Shown: one piece after another, positions 62,341 to 64,000 of the stretch
Position numbering within the stretch: position 1 is the first letter of the stretch
How the letters are laid out: the number at the start of each line of letters is the position of its first letter
Assembly: GCF_900290275.1 (NCBI RefSeq)
Contig: NZ_LT985324.1
Location: 847,896-911,895 of the forward strand
Origin: Prevotella merdae
GTDB lineage: Bacteria > Bacteroidota > Bacteroidia > Bacteroidales > Bacteroidaceae
Length of the DNA stretch: 64,000 nt
Direction: 5' to 3'
Notes under the pieces: model-generated
The model's database searches: none
Told to the model about the DNA's origin: nothing
The model's input: only the letters and a program-made list of their open reading frames with translations
Made by a program: the position numbers and the translations under genes

Positions 62341-62427
62341 AGTTTATCGTGGAGGTTGGCGTCTTGATATTCGTATAATGGACGTATAATTATACTTGTA
62401 GTTCTTTTGTATGTAGTTCCCACAGAA

Positions 62428-62654
62428 TGCACGGATCACACAGAAGCCTACGGGCTTAAGCTTTCGAATCCACAGAATGGCCTACGCTTCGCGAGGCAAG
62501 AATCCACAGAAATGATTGCTTGCGCCGCCATAGACAGCGAACCATACTTAACCTCGGCGACGCTACACAAGCAATCAATTCTGTGCCTTCTGTCGTATGA
62601 CGCGCAGCGTCTATACGCTCTGTGTATTCCAAAACCTTAATCCCGTAGGCTTCT
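62428..62654. repeat. CACAGAA-rich inverted repeat next to the IS
   Basis: AGAAGCCTACGGG (62442-62454) and its complement (62642-62654) frame a tract with several CCACAGAA and TCTGTG words. This completes the 60994-62698 non-coding stretch; between the listed repeats I see nothing else. Confidence 0.6.
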
Positions 62655-62698
62655 GCTTTCTATGTTAAAATCCAAATGTTTTGACCATTATTTTCATT

Positions 62699-63724
62699 TT
62701 AAGCTGAGATTTTATATTCTGGGGTATAAAGCTGGCGGTTTCTGGCCATGGCAGTGACCAAATGCACGAGTTTGTTCTTCACATTGTTCAGTGCAACCTG
62801 CTTCTTCTTTCCACGTTCCACGAGACGCATATAGTACCTTGCAATAACAGGATTGAAGTTCACGGCAGCCAGTGCAGCCTGCGTCAGCATGGACTTTATC
62901 TGACGGTTCGCCATATAGTGCACACGAGGATCTGAATGCACGCTGGTGCCCGAATCCTTGCCGAATGGGGCTATGCCGTAGTAGCAGGCAATCTTCCTTG
63001 AATCGTAGTTGAAACGACGGAAGTTGTCGGTGTATACCATCAGACAGACAGCATTCTGCGTTCCTATACCAGGCACCGAGGTCACGATGGTGAACACCTC
63101 GGTGAGTTCCTCGTCTGACTTGATGAGCTCGGCGATTCGCTTGTCTATTTTCTCTACTTCCTTGTTGAGTTCAGACACGATATGCCTTCCGCTCTGCGAG
63201 ATCATTGTCTTGACAGGAGACTTCTCCATTGTGAGTTTCTTCTCGCCTCTGCGCACTTGAAAGCTGCATCTGTGTCTTATAACCATCTGACGATACAGAA
63301 ACAGTTCGCGCAGTTGTGCAAGTGACTCGCTAAGTGGCTCGTACATAATGGCTCTGTCGTAATTCCTCATTGCGTATTCGGCAATCATCGAGGCGTCGGC
63401 GCGGTCCGACTTCAATCGTCTGAGACCTGATGCATCCTTGATGCTCTTGGCATTCTCAAGCCACATGTCGTAGCCTTTACCATAGAGAAAGTTGCACAGT
63501 CCCTTGCTGTAGTCGCCCGTATTCTCTCCACAGAAGAGCCACAGGGAAGAGTCGATGCCGTAGGAATTCTGCTCCACCCACTTGACCAGTTGCTTGTAGC
63601 CAGACACAGTTGTCTTGAACTCGTTAAACATTCGTGCAGCTGTTTCTGTCAGTCCATCTGCAAAAATGATAGCCACATCAACTTTTTCTTTCGAAAAATC
63701 AACTCCAATAAATAAATTCTTCAT
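62699..63724 (-). mobile_element. IS110-family transposase (insertion sequence)
   Basis: 341 residues, complete. DEDD nuclease: D9 (FIGVDFSKE), E67 (GENTGDY), and D107 and D110 (KSDRADASM). Transposase_20 part: TSVPGIGTQNAVCLMVYTDN, ACYYGIAPFGKDSGTSVHSDPRVHYMANRQIKSML with the catalytic-Ser region. IS110 elements lack terminal inverted repeats and are guided by a bridge RNA. Ends of the element cannot be fixed from this window. Confidence 0.92.
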
Positions 63725-63924
63725 ATCTTTGTACGATTTTAGTTATGTAGAATTGGTCAATAGTTGTATGGACTAACACTCTAACAAGGCTCAGAGCCGA
63801 TAACTTTCTATCTGGTCTTTGCAACTATGTCGATGAGGTCCGAAACAGAACATAGTCTTCAGACTTGTGCGATCTTTGGTTTACCTCTTCGACAGACCGA
63901 TTCTACCTTTTTACAACAAAGGTA
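63725..63924 (-). ncRNA. Candidate IS110 bridge-RNA leader
   Basis: Non-coding DNA between a minus-strand TACCTTTG (63917-63924) and the transposase start, about 190 bases. It contains stem ACTATGT/ACATAGT (63824-63830, 63850-63856) around a 19-base loop and GGCTC-A-GAGCC (63788-63798). Position and size fit the bridge RNA of IS110-group elements; structure not computed. Confidence 0.45.
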
Positions 63925-64000
63925 CGAAACTGTCTTTAGCAATCATAGTTTTACCTTGATTATTTAGCCTAATTGCTTTCTTCTGCAAACTTAGAGTGTG

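Noticed and set aside
61798..62640. Several 65-96 residue frames in the repeat tract
   Set aside because: All run across the inverted repeats on both strands and none has a recognisable motif or start signal.

Overview
The window looks like chromosome from a Prevotellaceae member (Prevotella/Segatella type, Bacteroidia). Supporting signs are recurrent Bacteroidetes promoters (TTTG, 19-20 bp, TAnnTTTG), a class III fructose-1,6-bisphosphatase, DUF4468 and DUF6078 proteins, and a his/lys gene order familiar from this order. Nearly all genes lie on the minus strand. No tRNA, rRNA or CRISPR array was seen.

Layout: (1) 1-9.2 kb is accessory DNA. Two paralogous gene heads (a 61-residue hydrophobic protein followed by a ~376-residue protein with a putative nuclease-like motif and a glycine-zipper tail) each sit behind a similarly arranged 5' region. 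The second large gene is frameshifted. Between them lies an operon with its own promoter and terminator (UDG-like protein, DUF3825 protein, WYL regulator). (2) 9.5-17.5 kb holds small metabolic, repair and regulatory genes (yaaA, GNAT, AlkD-like, aldo/keto reductase, AraC, PNPOx-like, YqiA-like) and several gene remnants. (3) 17.6-41.5 kb is a defence island that reads as one ~24-kb minus-strand transcription unit. In order of transcription it carries an XRE repressor, a WYL regulator, a putatively split methyltransferase/helicase restriction pair, DUF6078, BRO-N/Fic, HNH, AlbA_2-ATPase, DruH-like, DruE-like (Druantia III), McrB and McrC, and it ends at a good intrinsic terminator. A promoter overlapped by a palindrome precedes it. 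(4) 41.5-43.9 kb holds hypothetical genes and a dispersed promoter/hairpin repeat. (5) 43.9-61 kb is core genome: mnmE, a UPF0210/ACT pair, fbp, two glycosyltransferase-like genes, lysA, lysC, ftsE-like, hisIE-F-A-H, an ABC-F gene, a lipoprotein and an RluA-family synthase. (6) 61-62.7 kb is a repeat-dense non-coding tract. (7) An IS110-family transposase with a probable bridge-RNA leader closes the window.

The most interesting parts are the compound defence operon (Druantia III-like and McrBC joined by a 4-base overlap, with two candidate regulators at its head), the methyltransferase motifs divided between two adjacent genes, the duplicated small/large cassette with a conserved leader, and several families of palindromic repeats. 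Some of these repeats are inserted in frame into genes, and one has two copies whose paired arms changed together.
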